Source: Metabacillus mangrovi (lineage in GTDB: Bacteria > Bacillota > Bacilli > Bacillales > Bacillaceae). From it: DNA of 64,000 nucleotides. The stretch lies in the NCBI RefSeq assembly GCF_009711125.1, contig NZ_WMIB01000009.1:1-64000 (forward strand), written 5' to 3'. The translations under genes and the position numbers were made by a program. Under the pieces are notes generated by a model. The model was not told the DNA's origin. It was given only the letters and a program-made list of their open reading frames with translations, and made no database searches. This document shows positions 8,313 to 16,733 of the stretch, piece by piece (within the stretch, counting starts at the first letter, position 1; the number at the start of each line of letters is the position of its first letter).

Positions 8313-8747
8313 TTACTTGGCCGGGTTTTTCTGTAAACAGCTCTGCATCTTGGTGTTGTGTTGTTGAATTCTGGATAGCAGACGTCCAAGCTTGTCTTTC
8401 ATGGCCTGCTGATCCTTGGACCTGAGTGTCTCCTGCCAATCTGCTCCAGACCGGCCCCTGCCTTCGCCATTGACAGAACGATCAGGATGGTTCATCTTTG
8501 GACGGTTTTTGTGTTTTTCTCTGCATCTCTGGGGAAGCTTTTCCTTTAATTCACTTCTCTTTTTCAAAGCTGCTTCCCATTCCCTCACCTTCTCGGGAGT
8601 ATACGTTTTCACAATCTGCAGTAATTTCTGCTCCCTTTCCTTTTTAAAGGTTCCGTATTGCTGATTAAGGTCAGCGGTTACCGCAGAAGCAGAGTTTGAA
8701 ACCGATAGAACGGCAGCAAAAATAATAGACAGCCACTTTATTTTCAT
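8313..8747 (-). CDS. Small secreted helical protein upstream of cssRS
   Basis: A 144-residue exported protein starting at the ATG at 8747 (AGGAAGG 9 bases upstream). Residues 1-22 are a signal peptide (MKIKWLSIIFAAVLSVSNSA, then SA) with a likely signal-peptidase I site after SASA and no lipobox cysteine. The mature part is highly charged, predicted helical, with two cysteines (PQRCREK and QSCLQKN) that could pair. I do not recognise a family. It lies 148 bp upstream of cssR on the same strand. By layout it recalls the small periplasmic proteins CpxP/Spy beside cpxRA, but that is inference. Confidence 0.6.
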   Translation of the reverse strand: MKIKWLSIIFAAVLSVSNSASAVTADLNQQYGTFKKEREQKLLQIVKTYTPEKVREWEAALKKRSELKEKLPQRCREKHKNRPKMNHPDRSVNGEGRGRSGADWQETLRSKDQQAMKDKLGRLLSRIQQHNTKMQSCLQKNPAK

Positions 8748-8959
8748 TCCTTTCACCCTTCCTGAACATTTTACTTTCCTGTTTAGCTTTTCCTGAATTT
8801 CCTGGGAAATTATGTGGAATTATGTTAAATGATTTGAAGCTCCTGTCGATTCTTTTCCGGCCGGTTAAAGAGTTCAGAAAAGCCGTTCAGACTCTTTTAC
8901 TTTTTGTTGATTTTGACAAAGAGCTTGAGCATACTTGTGATAGTGGAAGGAGTGAGACT

Positions 8960-10192
8960 ATGACGGATCGGTATGACCATCCATTTATCTATCATTTTGA
9001 CAGGCTGGAAGACATTGCAGATAAGATCAGTGAAGTACTGTCTCTTCCGATTACCATTGAAGATGTCAACCACAGGCTGCTCGCCTACAGTACACATGAT
9101 GACTGCACGGATCCAGCCAGAATCTCTACAATTATCGGGAGACGTGTTCCCGAGAAGGTTATAAACAGCTTATGGAAGGACGGAACCATTCCAAAGCTCA
9201 TGAAAACGAGAGAACCAATCCGTGTCCATCCGATCGATGAGGTGGGGCTTGGAAGCAGAGTTGCGATCTCGATATGGAAAAACGAAGAAGTTCTGGGCTT
9301 TGTATGGGCTCTTGAAATTGAGAAAAAGCTTTCGGGTCCTGAGCTGGAACTGTTAAAGGAAGCCGCTGAAGCGATTCGCAATAAGCTGCTGAACCTTCAT
9401 GCAAGCAAAACCAAAAAGCAGGAGCACAGCCAGGAGTTTTTCTGGCGGCTGCTTACAGGAAATATTCAGTCTGTTCCGGAAGTCCAACAAGGTTTTGGCA
9501 GGCTTAATATAAAATTCCCAAAAGAGTTCTCCGTGATCCTGCTCAACTTCCCCGAAGAAATCACCCACAATGCCGAAAAACAAATCGATTACCTGCTCAA
9601 AACAACCCAGCAGGTTCTTGTGCTGATGTCCACAACGGATTACAATCAGCTGATTATCCTTGCAGAGCCAAAAGGAGAACAGGCATTAACAGAAGTGAAG
9701 GAATTTTGTACATCCGTCATCAAGCAGCTGGATGAGCGGTTTGGGCTTCACGGGGCAGAAGCCTGTATCGGAGGGGTGTATTCAGATGTCCTGCAGATTG
9801 TGGAAAGCTACCGGCAAGCGCTGGCCGTAGCTAAGATCAAGCAGCGTTTTTCAAAAGAAACGTCTTCCTTGAACAGTTTTTCAGAGCTTGGAATTTATCA
9901 GTATCTGGATATTCTTTATGAGAAGCGATATCTGAGCGGGTACAAAAACTATTCCCTTCAAAAACTGAAGGAATACGATGCAGATCATAAGACCAGTCTG
10001 ACTGAGACCCTTGAGGTTTTTCTGGAATCAGACGGCTCGATCCACACCGCTTCGAAACTGCTGAACATCCATGTCAATACGTTGAGCTACAGACTTAAAC
10101 GGATTATGCAGGTCGGGGAAATCGACTTGGCAAATCCAAATGAAAAAATGACCATTTACCTCGATTTAAAACTGGAACGGATGTCTTTGTGA
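8960..10192 (+). CDS. adeR: PucR-family regulator of ald (AdeR)
   Basis: About 410 residues from the ATG at 8960, which has GGAAGGAG 6-7 bases upstream; an earlier in-frame ATG at 8822 has no such site. The N-terminal two thirds look GAF-like (ITIEDVNHRLLAYST). The C-terminus carries the PucR-type helix-turn-helix (SIHTASKLLNIHVNTLSYRL). In B. subtilis AdeR is a PucR-type activator of alanine dehydrogenase and lies beside ald. Here it sits directly upstream of ald in the same direction with 122 bp between, which supports AdeR. Confidence 0.8.
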   Translation: MTDRYDHPFIYHFDRLEDIADKISEVLSLPITIEDVNHRLLAYSTHDDCTDPARISTIIGRRVPEKVINSLWKDGTIPKLMKTREPIRVHPIDEVGLGSRVAISIWKNEEVLGFVWALEIEKKLSGPELELLKEAAEAIRNKLLNLHASKTKKQEHSQEFFWRLLTGNIQSVPEVQQGFGRLNIKFPKEFSVILLNFPEEITHNAEKQIDYLLKTTQQVLVLMSTTDYNQLIILAEPKGEQALTEVKEFCTSVIKQLDERFGLHGAEACIGGVYSDVLQIVESYRQALAVAKIKQRFSKETSSLNSFSELGIYQYLDILYEKRYLSGYKNYSLQKLKEYDADHKTSLTETLEVFLESDGSIHTASKLLNIHVNTLSYRLKRIMQVGEIDLANPNEKMTIYLDLKLERMSL

Positions 10193-10314
10193 AAATACAC
10201 AAACCCATGTAAACCCTTTCTATTTTTCATACAAACCAAACTGGACGGAAAGCTATTATACTGAAAATATAACTTATCCATATATTTTCCCGTCTTTTAA
10301 AGGAGGAAGGGTTC
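10193..10314 (+). promoter_or_regulatory. ald upstream region
   Basis: This AT-rich 122-bp gap holds TATTATACTGAAAATATAAC (from about 10255) and the AAAGGAGGAAGG ribosome site of ald. No canonical -35 is visible, in keeping with an activator-dependent promoter. I cannot define the AdeR site by eye. Confidence 0.4.
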
Positions 10315-11445
10315 ATGATTATAGGTGTACCTAAAGAAATTAAAAACAATGAAAACCGTGTTGCGCTCACTCCAGGAGGAGCTGCACAATTTATAGCTGT
10401 CGGGCATCGTGTTCTTATTGAAAAAGAAGCTGGTATCGGAAGCGGATTTACAGATGAGGCTTACCTCGAAGCCGGCGCAGAGATTCTGGATGCAGCAGCC
10501 GATGTATGGGCCCGGTCTGAAATGATTATGAAAGTAAAAGAGCCGCTTGAGCCGGAATATGCTTATTTCCGCGAAGGCCTGATTCTTTTCACTTATCTTC
10601 ATCTTGCAGCAGAACCGGAGCTTGCGGCTGCACTGACGAAGTCCGGGGTGATCTCCATCGCATATGAAACCGTATCTGCAGGACGCACACTTCCGCTGCT
10701 TACGCCGATGAGTGAAGTGGCAGGACGCATGTCCGCTCAAATCGGTGCCCAGTTCCTTGAGAAGCCTAAAGGCGGAAAAGGAATTCTGTTAGCGGGAGTT
10801 CCGGGCGTTAGCCGCGGTAAGGTAACGATTATCGGCGGCGGAGTAGTCGGAACAAATGCAGCTAAAATGGCAGTCGGACTTGGTGCTGATGTAACCATCA
10901 TCGATTTGAGTGCTGAACGCCTGCGTGAACTGGATGATATTTTCGGAACTCAGATTAAAACCCTGATTTCCAATCCGATCAATATCTCACAAGCGGTAGC
11001 TGAAACGGATTTGCTCATATGTGCTGTCCTCATCCCTGGTGCAAAAGCGCCGACGCTTGTGACGGAAGAGATGGTAAAAACCATGCAGCCTGGATCCGTG
11101 ATCGTGGATGTTGCGATTGACCAGGGGGGAATCGTTGAAACGGTCGATCATATCACAACTCATGACCAGCCGACCTATGTAAAGCACGGTGTGGTTCATT
11201 ATGCAGTGGCCAATATGCCGGGAGCTGTCCCAAGGACCTCTACACTCGCTCTAACAAATGTAACGGTTCCTTATGCGCTTCAAATCGCCAACAAAGGGGT
11301 TTTCAAAGCTATCGCTGAAAATGCTTCCCTTAAAGCAGGAGTCAATACAGCAAAGGGAGACATTACTTATGCAGCGGTTGCCCGCGATTTAGGTTACAAA
11401 TATGTGCCGGTTGAAGTGGCTCTGGACCGGGAACTGGCATTTTAA
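10315..11445 (+). CDS. ald: Alanine dehydrogenase
   Basis: A 376-residue enzyme interconverting L-alanine and pyruvate plus ammonia with NAD+. It starts [20 protein letters not shown], the family hallmark. K75 (MKVKEP) and H96 (FTYLHLA) match the substrate-binding and catalytic residues. The Rossmann motif [15 protein letters not shown] lies at about 172-186. Length equals the usual 370-378. In bacilli the enzyme serves alanine catabolism and sporulation. The ATG has AAAGGAGG upstream and a strong terminator follows, so it is probably monocistronic under AdeR. Confidence 0.97.
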   Translation: MIIGVPKEIKNNENRVALTPGGAAQFIAVGHRVLIEKEAGIGSGFTDEAYLEAGAEILDAAADVWARSEMIMKVKEPLEPEYAYFREGLILFTYLHLAAEPELAAALTKSGVISIAYETVSAGRTLPLLTPMSEVAGRMSAQIGAQFLEKPKGGKGILLAGVPGVSRGKVTIIGGGVVGTNAAKMAVGLGADVTIIDLSAERLRELDDIFGTQIKTLISNPINISQAVAETDLLICAVLIPGAKAPTLVTEEMVKTMQPGSVIVDVAIDQGGIVETVDHITTHDQPTYVKHGVVHYAVANMPGAVPRTSTLALTNVTVPYALQIANKGVFKAIAENASLKAGVNTAKGDITYAAVARDLGYKYVPVEVALDRELAF

Positions 11446-11463
11446 CAAATACAAAACACAAAG

Positions 11464-11500
11464 AGGATATCTAATCAATAGGATTTAGATATCCTTTTTT
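11464..11500 (+). terminator. Terminator of ald
   Basis: AGGATATCTAA pairs with TTAGATATCCT and is followed by six T. Confidence 0.88.
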
Positions 11501-11518
11501 CTGTTCAATCCCGCCGAT

Positions 11519-11552
11519 AAAAAAGCACCTCAGCCACCCCGGTCCCGGCTGA
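11519..11552 (-). terminator. Terminator of the DUF4304 gene
   Basis: On the minus strand TCAGCC...GGCTGA with an inner GGGACCGGGG segment leads to a T-run at the 11520 end. Confidence 0.65.
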
Positions 11553-11566
11553 AAATAAAACCGGGA

Positions 11567-12181
11567 TCATTTTACCGCAAGCCCTAAACAAGCAGCCAGT
11601 TCCTCCGTAAATTCCTTTTGCGGCTCCAGCTCGGATTCAGCGTGTACTTTTCTCATTCGTTCTTCCGCTTCCTGAGTATAGCCATATGATTTGTATAGAA
11701 TGGTTAGGAAGTGAGGGCATTCGTACCAGCCTTGTTCTTCTTTGTTTTTCATCTCTTGAATCACGTCTTGAATGGTATGGAATTTCTCAAAGTGTGGAAA
11801 AATCACATTTTGTATGTCACTTTTCACTTCTCTTCTCACTTGATCTGCGTCATTCGAAAGGTTGATTTTATACCAGGTATCCGGTATCTTTTTCAGCTCG
11901 GAAACCCTAAGTCTGAGAAGGGAATACACTTCTGTCGGGAATTTTGGGGGATCCTCCTTATAAAAAGGGCCAAACAGTTTATCCGTAAAAATGCCGGTAT
12001 TAATCGTAAACTCCACATCTTCTTTATTATTCCACCTGGAGGATTGAATAGTTACAGTCCACGCAAAATCGGAAAATGACTTCGCAAAGTGATTTCCTTT
12101 CTTTTTAAAACCTTCCGCTTTAAATAAAGGGGCAAGATCATCTTTTATCATCTGCTTTAATACTTCCTGCGCATTCAACAT
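11567..12181 (-). CDS. DUF4304 domain protein
   Basis: About 204 residues from the ATG at 12181 (TGGAG 6 bases upstream); a TTG at 12208 and an ATG at 12193 are weaker options. The first about 130 residues follow the DUF4304 pattern: LAPLFKAEGFKKKGNHFAK, then a strand-rich WTVTIQSSRWN section. A helical, glutamate-rich C-terminus follows. The function is unknown; related proteins are sometimes found near toxin-immunity loci, but nothing here supports such a role. It stands alone between two terminators. Confidence 0.65.
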   Translation of the reverse strand: MLNAQEVLKQMIKDDLAPLFKAEGFKKKGNHFAKSFSDFAWTVTIQSSRWNNKEDVEFTINTGIFTDKLFGPFYKEDPPKFPTEVYSLLRLRVSELKKIPDTWYKINLSNDADQVRREVKSDIQNVIFPHFEKFHTIQDVIQEMKNKEEQGWYECPHFLTILYKSYGYTQEAEERMRKVHAESELEPQKEFTEELAACLGLAVK

Positions 12182-12398
12182 CTTATTCTCCATTTCCTGT
12201 TTTCTCAATAAGTACTATTCTCCTTCGTTTTATGATTTACCTGCATGAACGAAGCTGCATCTTAGCTGTAAAAAAGTTGTAATGTAATCACTTGCTTTTC
12301 CCTTCGTTCTTGCTGTTTGAGAACCAGTTTCCCTTACAAGCACCTTTCTTTCCGTTCTCTGAATGATTAAGGTACACTATCTGAAGGAGGCTGATCAG

Positions 12399-12845
12399 AT
12401 GGCAGAACATCATTTTCACCTTAAAGCAGAGTGGCCCGGCGGCCGGAATGGAACAGGCACCATTGAATCGGGACACTTGAAAACTACAGTATCCATCCCT
12501 GCTGAAATGGATGGACCAGGTGCGGGCACCAATCCGGACGAGATGCTCCTCGGAGCAGCCGCAACCTGCTACATCATTACCCTTGCCGCCATGCTAGAGC
12601 GAAATTCCATTGAAAAGACGAACCTGACGATGGAGTCAGAAGGAATCGTCGAAATGGAAAAAGGAGTGATCACGTATAAAAAAATCATTCATCGCCCGCA
12701 CCTTGTACTTCCTTCACATACGGATGAAAAAACCGTCCGGCTGTCAGAACGCCTTGCCGAGAAAGCAGAGCAGTCCTGCATGATCACGAGAGCGATTAAA
12801 GGAAACGTCCAGGTCGAACTTGAAGCAAAAATTGAAGCAAAATAA
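12399..12845 (+). CDS. OsmC-family peroxiredoxin (SACOL1771 type)
   Basis: A 148-residue OsmC/Ohr-fold protein. The two family cysteines are present, in LGAAATCYIITLAAML and AEKAEQSCMITRAIKG. OsmC proteins reduce organic hydroperoxides with a reactive Cys pair. The wording NPDEMLLGAAATCY fits the SACOL1771 subgroup better than OhrA/OhrB. The ATG at 12399 has AAGGAGG 9 bases upstream and beats the in-frame ATG at 12363. A bidirectional terminator follows. Confidence 0.8.
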   Translation: MAEHHFHLKAEWPGGRNGTGTIESGHLKTTVSIPAEMDGPGAGTNPDEMLLGAAATCYIITLAAMLERNSIEKTNLTMESEGIVEMEKGVITYKKIIHRPHLVLPSHTDEKTVRLSERLAEKAEQSCMITRAIKGNVQVELEAKIEAK

Positions 12846-12871
12846 AAAAGCGGCATGCAGCCGCTTTTTTA
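12844..12871. terminator. Bidirectional terminator
   Basis: AGCGGC/GCCGCT stem with A-run and T-run between the convergent OsmC and histidine kinase genes. Confidence 0.88.
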
Positions 12872-14635
12872 TACGTTTTCCTTCCCTAAAGGATCCAGCG
12901 GAAGACGGATTGTAACCTTTGTTCCCTTCCCCACCTGACTCTGAAACTGAATCGTTCCTCTATGTTCTTCTTTAATTATCTTATAGCAGACTGTCAGACC
13001 AAGGCCCGTTCCGCGTTCCTTTGTCGTAAAGAATGGCTCGCCCAGTTTATCAATCCGGTCCTGTTCGATTCCTTCTCCCTCATCCTCCAGAATAAATTCG
13101 GCAAATCCATCCGAAGTGTTCACACACCAAATCCGGATGGTTCCTCCAAATTCCATTGCTTCTATTGAATTTTTTACAAGGTTGAGAAATACTTGCTTCA
13201 GGTGATTTTTATTTCCTGAAAAAGAAACACCGGGATCGATATTCGCATCAAATTGAATATGAAAAGCATTTGCCGTCTCTTTCAGCATAAGCAGCACATC
13301 ATCAAGAATCTCTGCTGCATAAATCTCTTTAAAGCTTTTTCCCTGCGGCTTTGCAATGAGCAGCAATTCATCTACTACTTCGTTAATCCGGTCAATTTCC
13401 TCCGACATGATCCGCAGGATATTATGATTGGACAGTGTACCATCTTCTCCTAAAAACTGAACGAACCCTTTCAGCGAGGTCAGCGGATTTCTGATTTCGT
13501 GGGCTACTCCGGCTGCCAGTTCTCCCACAACACTCATCTTCTCGGTTTTAAGGATGTATTCTTCATCCCGGATCCTTTGGGTAATATCGGTTCCAACACA
13601 GAGGATAAGCTGCTTCCCTTCAAGAACCACCGGAATCTTCAATACTTCGATCCACTTTGTATCCCCTCTGTAATCAACGATCTTTTCAAGCTTTTCATAC
13701 TTAGGCTTTATACCGAGCATGACCTTTTTTTCTTCCATTTCGATTCTTACAGCCTGTACGCTGCGCGGGTTCAGCTCGAGATCTGTATGGTATAAAATCT
13801 CGTCTGCTTCTGATCCGTACAAGCCAGCCATTGCTTCATTAACCAGGATAAACTGATGATCCTCGTTCTTTACATAAATGTAGTTCGGGTTTAAATTCAT
13901 GATTTTATGAAGAAGATTCTTTTGATCCTTCAGTCCCCGATTTAAGTTTTGAATAAGTCCGATAAAAATCAGCAAAGTAAGCATTACAGAGGAAATCCCG
14001 GATACAAATAACGGAAGGATCTTATAGCCGCTCAGCATCCCAATACCGATCACCGTAAAGATCGCAATACTTAAATTCACAGAAAAAAACCGATATTCTT
14101 TTACGGCTAGAAAAAACGAAAGAAAAATGAGAACAAACGCAATGAGCAAAGTTAGACCGATATTCAGCAGAAAGGCCCACTGCCAATCTCCAAATTGAGG
14201 ATAATAGTGAAGAGGAAAAGGATACCCGTCATCATATACAGTCATATTTTTGATTCCATATCTTGTATTGCTTACCACAAAGACCGCCATGCTGAGCATC
14301 ACCGAAGCAATGAGAAGGAGCCGCAAGCCGGCTAAAGGAATCGTTTTGGCAAAAAATCCGGTTTTGCTGTAGCGGGTTAAAAGCAGATACATAAATAAAC
14401 ACACGATCGGCAGATTAAAAATAATCCCGAATCGCAATAATGAAAACCACCGCAATACAAACTCTTTGGAAAACAGGTCTGTTCCATACAATAGGGAAAT
14501 ATCAAATTGCCAAACAGCCAGCAGGATCAGGAAAGCAACAGCCACATTAAATAGCGGAGTGCGATTATGAAATAGAATCACTATACCTAGAACAAAAGGA
14601 ATAACCGCAATAATCGCCAATAGCGTAAAGTACAT
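12869..14635 (-). CDS. Membrane PAS-domain sensor histidine kinase (sporulation-kinase-like)
   Basis: A 588-residue orphan kinase. Residues 1-230 contain about 8 membrane helices in the style of a 7TM-type input domain. A PAS domain spans about 240-355 (IMNLNPNYIYVKNEDHQFIL; CVGTDITQR). The phospho-site is H379 in GVAHEIRNPLTSLKGFVQF, a HisKA form typical of KinA-E. ATPase motifs are NLVKNSIEAM, DEGEGI and TTKERGTGLGL. No response regulator adjoins it, as with phosphorelay kinases that feed Spo0F. The start ATG has GGAGTG upstream. Which Kin it matches is not resolved. Confidence 0.8.
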   Translation of the reverse strand: MYFTLLAIIAVIPFVLGIVILFHNRTPLFNVAVAFLILLAVWQFDISLLYGTDLFSKEFVLRWFSLLRFGIIFNLPIVCLFMYLLLTRYSKTGFFAKTIPLAGLRLLLIASVMLSMAVFVVSNTRYGIKNMTVYDDGYPFPLHYYPQFGDWQWAFLLNIGLTLLIAFVLIFLSFFLAVKEYRFFSVNLSIAIFTVIGIGMLSGYKILPLFVSGISSVMLTLLIFIGLIQNLNRGLKDQKNLLHKIMNLNPNYIYVKNEDHQFILVNEAMAGLYGSEADEILYHTDLELNPRSVQAVRIEMEEKKVMLGIKPKYEKLEKIVDYRGDTKWIEVLKIPVVLEGKQLILCVGTDITQRIRDEEYILKTEKMSVVGELAAGVAHEIRNPLTSLKGFVQFLGEDGTLSNHNILRIMSEEIDRINEVVDELLLIAKPQGKSFKEIYAAEILDDVLLMLKETANAFHIQFDANIDPGVSFSGNKNHLKQVFLNLVKNSIEAMEFGGTIRIWCVNTSDGFAEFILEDEGEGIEQDRIDKLGEPFFTTKERGTGLGLTVCYKIIKEEHRGTIQFQSQVGKGTKVTIRLPLDPLGKENV

Positions 14636-14771
14636 TCAGTTACACTCCATTAAATCTTAAAGATTGCTGCAACTATGCCAGCATACTATTTATTATAACA
14701 ATGCCCGGAAGATTTCGGGCTATATTACAGATTTTTTTTAGAAAATCAAGGATAAAATTTTACCAATTTAT

Positions 14772-15368
14772 TTAGTCCCACGAGAATCTTTCTTCTTTCC
14801 ACGGATCTCCTTCCATATGGTATCCGTTTTTCTCCCAGAAACCGGGATGATTTTGCTTTGTGAACTGAATGCCTCTTAGCCATTTAGCGCTTTTCCAAAA
14901 ATAACGGTGCGGAAAAACAGCCCTAAGCGGATATCCGTGCTCCGGCGTTAAAGGTTCCCCATCATGTGAATGAGCCAGGAGGCTTGTTTCCTTTAAAAAG
15001 TCATCTATTGAAAGATTCGCTGTCCATCCTTCTTCGGCATGCAGAATGACAAAACGCGCTTCTGGTTTTACTTCAGCTGCTTCCGCTATTGTTTTTGTTG
15101 AAACGCCTTCCCAGCTATTGTCCAGTTTTGACCAGCCCGTCACACAATGGATGTCATTTCCCGCTTTTGTCTGAGGAAATTTCATGATGTCTTCAAAGTT
15201 CAGAAGCAACGGCCGATTAACAAGGCCGTAAACCTGAAGATTCCACTCTGTTAAATCTTTATAATAGGGAACGGACCCGGCATGAAGCACAGGAAAAGTT
15301 TTCGTAACGTGCTGATTTGGGGGAACACGTTCTGTATCTTTAGGCGGTTTGGGTTTTCCGAAATACAT
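14772..15368 (-). CDS. yuiH: Molybdopterin-dependent sulfite-oxidase-like protein, YuiH
   Basis: A 198-residue oxidoreductase of the SUOX/molybdopterin domain. C75 in NDIHCVTGWS is the expected molybdenum-ligating cysteine. Other family features are GWTANLSIDDFL, LTPEHGYPLRAVFPHRYFW and KWLRGIQF. No signal peptide is visible, unlike periplasmic MsrP. Substrate unknown. The ATG at 15368 follows an in-frame GTG; GGAG is 9 bases upstream of the ATG. It is divergent from bioY, as yuiH and yuiG are neighbours in B. subtilis. Confidence 0.85.
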   Translation of the reverse strand: MYFGKPKPPKDTERVPPNQHVTKTFPVLHAGSVPYYKDLTEWNLQVYGLVNRPLLLNFEDIMKFPQTKAGNDIHCVTGWSKLDNSWEGVSTKTIAEAAEVKPEARFVILHAEEGWTANLSIDDFLKETSLLAHSHDGEPLTPEHGYPLRAVFPHRYFWKSAKWLRGIQFTKQNHPGFWEKNGYHMEGDPWKEERFSWD

Positions 15369-15384
15369 CACTTCACGCTCCGTA

Positions 15385-15413
15385 TGTTAACCTTTTAAAA
15401 AACTAAGTTGACA
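15385..15413 (+). promoter_or_regulatory. BirA-type operator over the bioY -35 box
   Basis: TGTTAACC (15385-15392) and AGTTGACA (15406-15413) form an inverted repeat with a 13-base gap, one or two changes from the Firmicute biotin-operator pattern TGTTAACC...GGTTAACA. The second arm contains the TTGACA -35 at 15408-15413; a TAGTCT -10 candidate lies 17 bases on at 15431. BirA bound here would block bioY transcription when biotin is plentiful. Confidence 0.7.
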
Positions 15414-15473
15414 TTGTGTTTTTCTTCTATTAGTCTATAGGTAAAAGTCTGCTTATGCAAAGGGGAAATACAG

Positions 15474-16067
15474 ATGGAAAGAAAATTTCGCACAATTGAT
15501 CTTGTTTACGCCGGAATGTTTGCTGCTTTGATGGCAGTAGGAGCCAACCTGACATCCTGGCTTCCATTTCTTCAGGTTGCAGGGGTGCCGCTTTCAATGG
15601 CCCCATTTTTCGCTGTTCTTGCAGGTCTTCTGCTTGGCAGCAGGCTCGCAGCAGTTTCCATGCTTGTCTATGCTTTAATTGGCGCAGCAGGCGCTCCGGT
15701 CTTTGCCGGATTTTCAGCTGGCTTTGCGGTTCTGTTTGGCAATACCGGCGGATTTATTATCTCATACATCTTAGCTGCTTATACAGCAGGCAAAATTATT
15801 GAAACGAGCAGAAAACCGAAGCTTCCAATGTTTATGGCAGCCGGTATGGCCGGCATTCTCGTCATCTACCTATTCGGCACCACTTATATGTATGCTTTCG
15901 TCAATTATGCAGCTGGTGCCAAAATGTCTTATTTGGCAGCATGGCAGATCATGACTTGGTTTGCAGTTAAAGACATTGTGTTTACAGCAATGGCGGCAAT
16001 GATTGCACCCCGCCTGTATCAGCAGGTTAAAAAAGGGACCGGCCAATTCCGGCAGAATGCAGCATAA
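15474..16067 (+). CDS. bioY: Biotin ECF transporter substrate-binding component BioY (YuiG)
   Basis: A 197-residue membrane protein with six hydrophobic segments. It shows the BioY signature region GVPLSMAPFFAVLAGLLLGS followed by the loop LIGAAGAPVFAGFSAG. BioY is the S component that binds biotin and works with a shared ECF ATPase/T module encoded elsewhere. The ATG has AAGGGGAA upstream. The BirA-type operator in its promoter supports biotin as the ligand. Confidence 0.88.
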   Translation: MERKFRTIDLVYAGMFAALMAVGANLTSWLPFLQVAGVPLSMAPFFAVLAGLLLGSRLAAVSMLVYALIGAAGAPVFAGFSAGFAVLFGNTGGFIISYILAAYTAGKIIETSRKPKLPMFMAAGMAGILVIYLFGTTYMYAFVNYAAGAKMSYLAAWQIMTWFAVKDIVFTAMAAMIAPRLYQQVKKGTGQFRQNAA

Positions 16068-16094
16068 CATGCAAGCACTCTATTAATCATAAAC

Positions 16095-16130
16095 AAAAAA
16101 CCACCGACAATCATCTATCGGTGGTTTTTT
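16095..16130 (+). terminator. Terminator of bioY
   Basis: CCACCGA/TCGGTGG stem followed by six T. Confidence 0.88.
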
Positions 16131-16144
16131 GTCCTCACTGCGTA

Positions 16145-16340
16145 TGCAGGTTCTAATCACAACCTGCACCCTGAACATTCGCCTGCATATAAATAGTGGT
16201 GAAAGATTGATGGTTTAAGGGAAATTGGTATAATACGCAAAAAGAATCAGATGATTTCAAGTGAAAATGGGTTGAATTACCCTGTAGTTTAGTGTATTCT
16301 AATATCCATTGCACCCGAAAAAATAGAAAAGGTGTGCAAT
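16145..16340 (+). promoter_or_regulatory. Promoter and hairpins upstream of a 54-residue ORF
   Basis: A promoter is well formed: TTGATG at 16207-16212, 16-base spacer, extended -10 TGGTATAAT ending at 16234. A hairpin GCAGGTT/AACCTGC lies before it (about 16146-16167). A second inverted repeat TTGCAC/GTGCAA (16309-16339) lies in the roughly 185-base leader before the small gene at 16419. I see no coding content in the leader. Confidence 0.5.
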
Positions 16341-16418
16341 AGCTTTTATGCCGGTCCAAGTATAAAAAAAGATTGTGACAGGCATACTGGCAGTATTCAA
16401 TAAAAGAGGTGAGGGAAT

Positions 16419-16583
16419 ATGACTAGACTAGCCATCAAACGCTATTTTCTAAGTGAACTCGACCGCGAAACTTATGAAAAAGCCATTTTGACCCACAGAC
16501 CGTCCGCCGCTGATTACTTGTTTGAATGGGATGACGCTGAAATTCTAAGTGCCTTTGATAACCTTCAATCACAAGCCCAATAA
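16419..16583 (+). CDS. 54-residue small protein of unknown function
   Basis: The ATG at 16419 has AGAGGTGAGGG just upstream, and the frame is closed by TAA at 16581 with a perfect terminator following. The sequence starts MTRLAIKRYFLSELDRETYE and ends in an acidic stretch (EWDDAEILSAFDNLQ). It is soluble, helical, without cysteines. I do not recognise a family. The ribosome site, promoter and terminator together support a real gene. Confidence 0.65.
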   Translation: MTRLAIKRYFLSELDRETYEKAILTHRPSAADYLFEWDDAEILSAFDNLQSQAQ

Positions 16584-16589
16584 GATGAT

Positions 16590-16618
16590 AGACTGCCTGC
16601 GTTCAGGCAGTCTTTTTA
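16590..16618 (+). terminator. Terminator of the 54-residue gene
   Basis: AGACTGCCTG/CAGGCAGTCT, ten perfect pairs, then five T. Confidence 0.88.
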
Positions 16619-16648
16619 TTTGAAAAACTCTGCGTTAGCCTTTTGCTA

Positions 16649-16678
16649 AAAAAAGAGAGCCTCTGGAGAAGGCTCTCA
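16649..16678 (-). terminator. Terminator of yuiF
   Basis: GAGAGCCT/GGCTCTC stem with seven T on the minus strand. Confidence 0.8.
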
Positions 16679-16733
16679 ATCAATTATGGCTTTAAAGATT
16701 TATATAAAGTCTGTCAGACAGACGTTATACCGG

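Noticed and set aside
16153-16359. A 68-codon minus-strand frame between bioY and the small gene
   Set aside because: It lies opposite a readable promoter and hairpins and has no family features or ribosome site.
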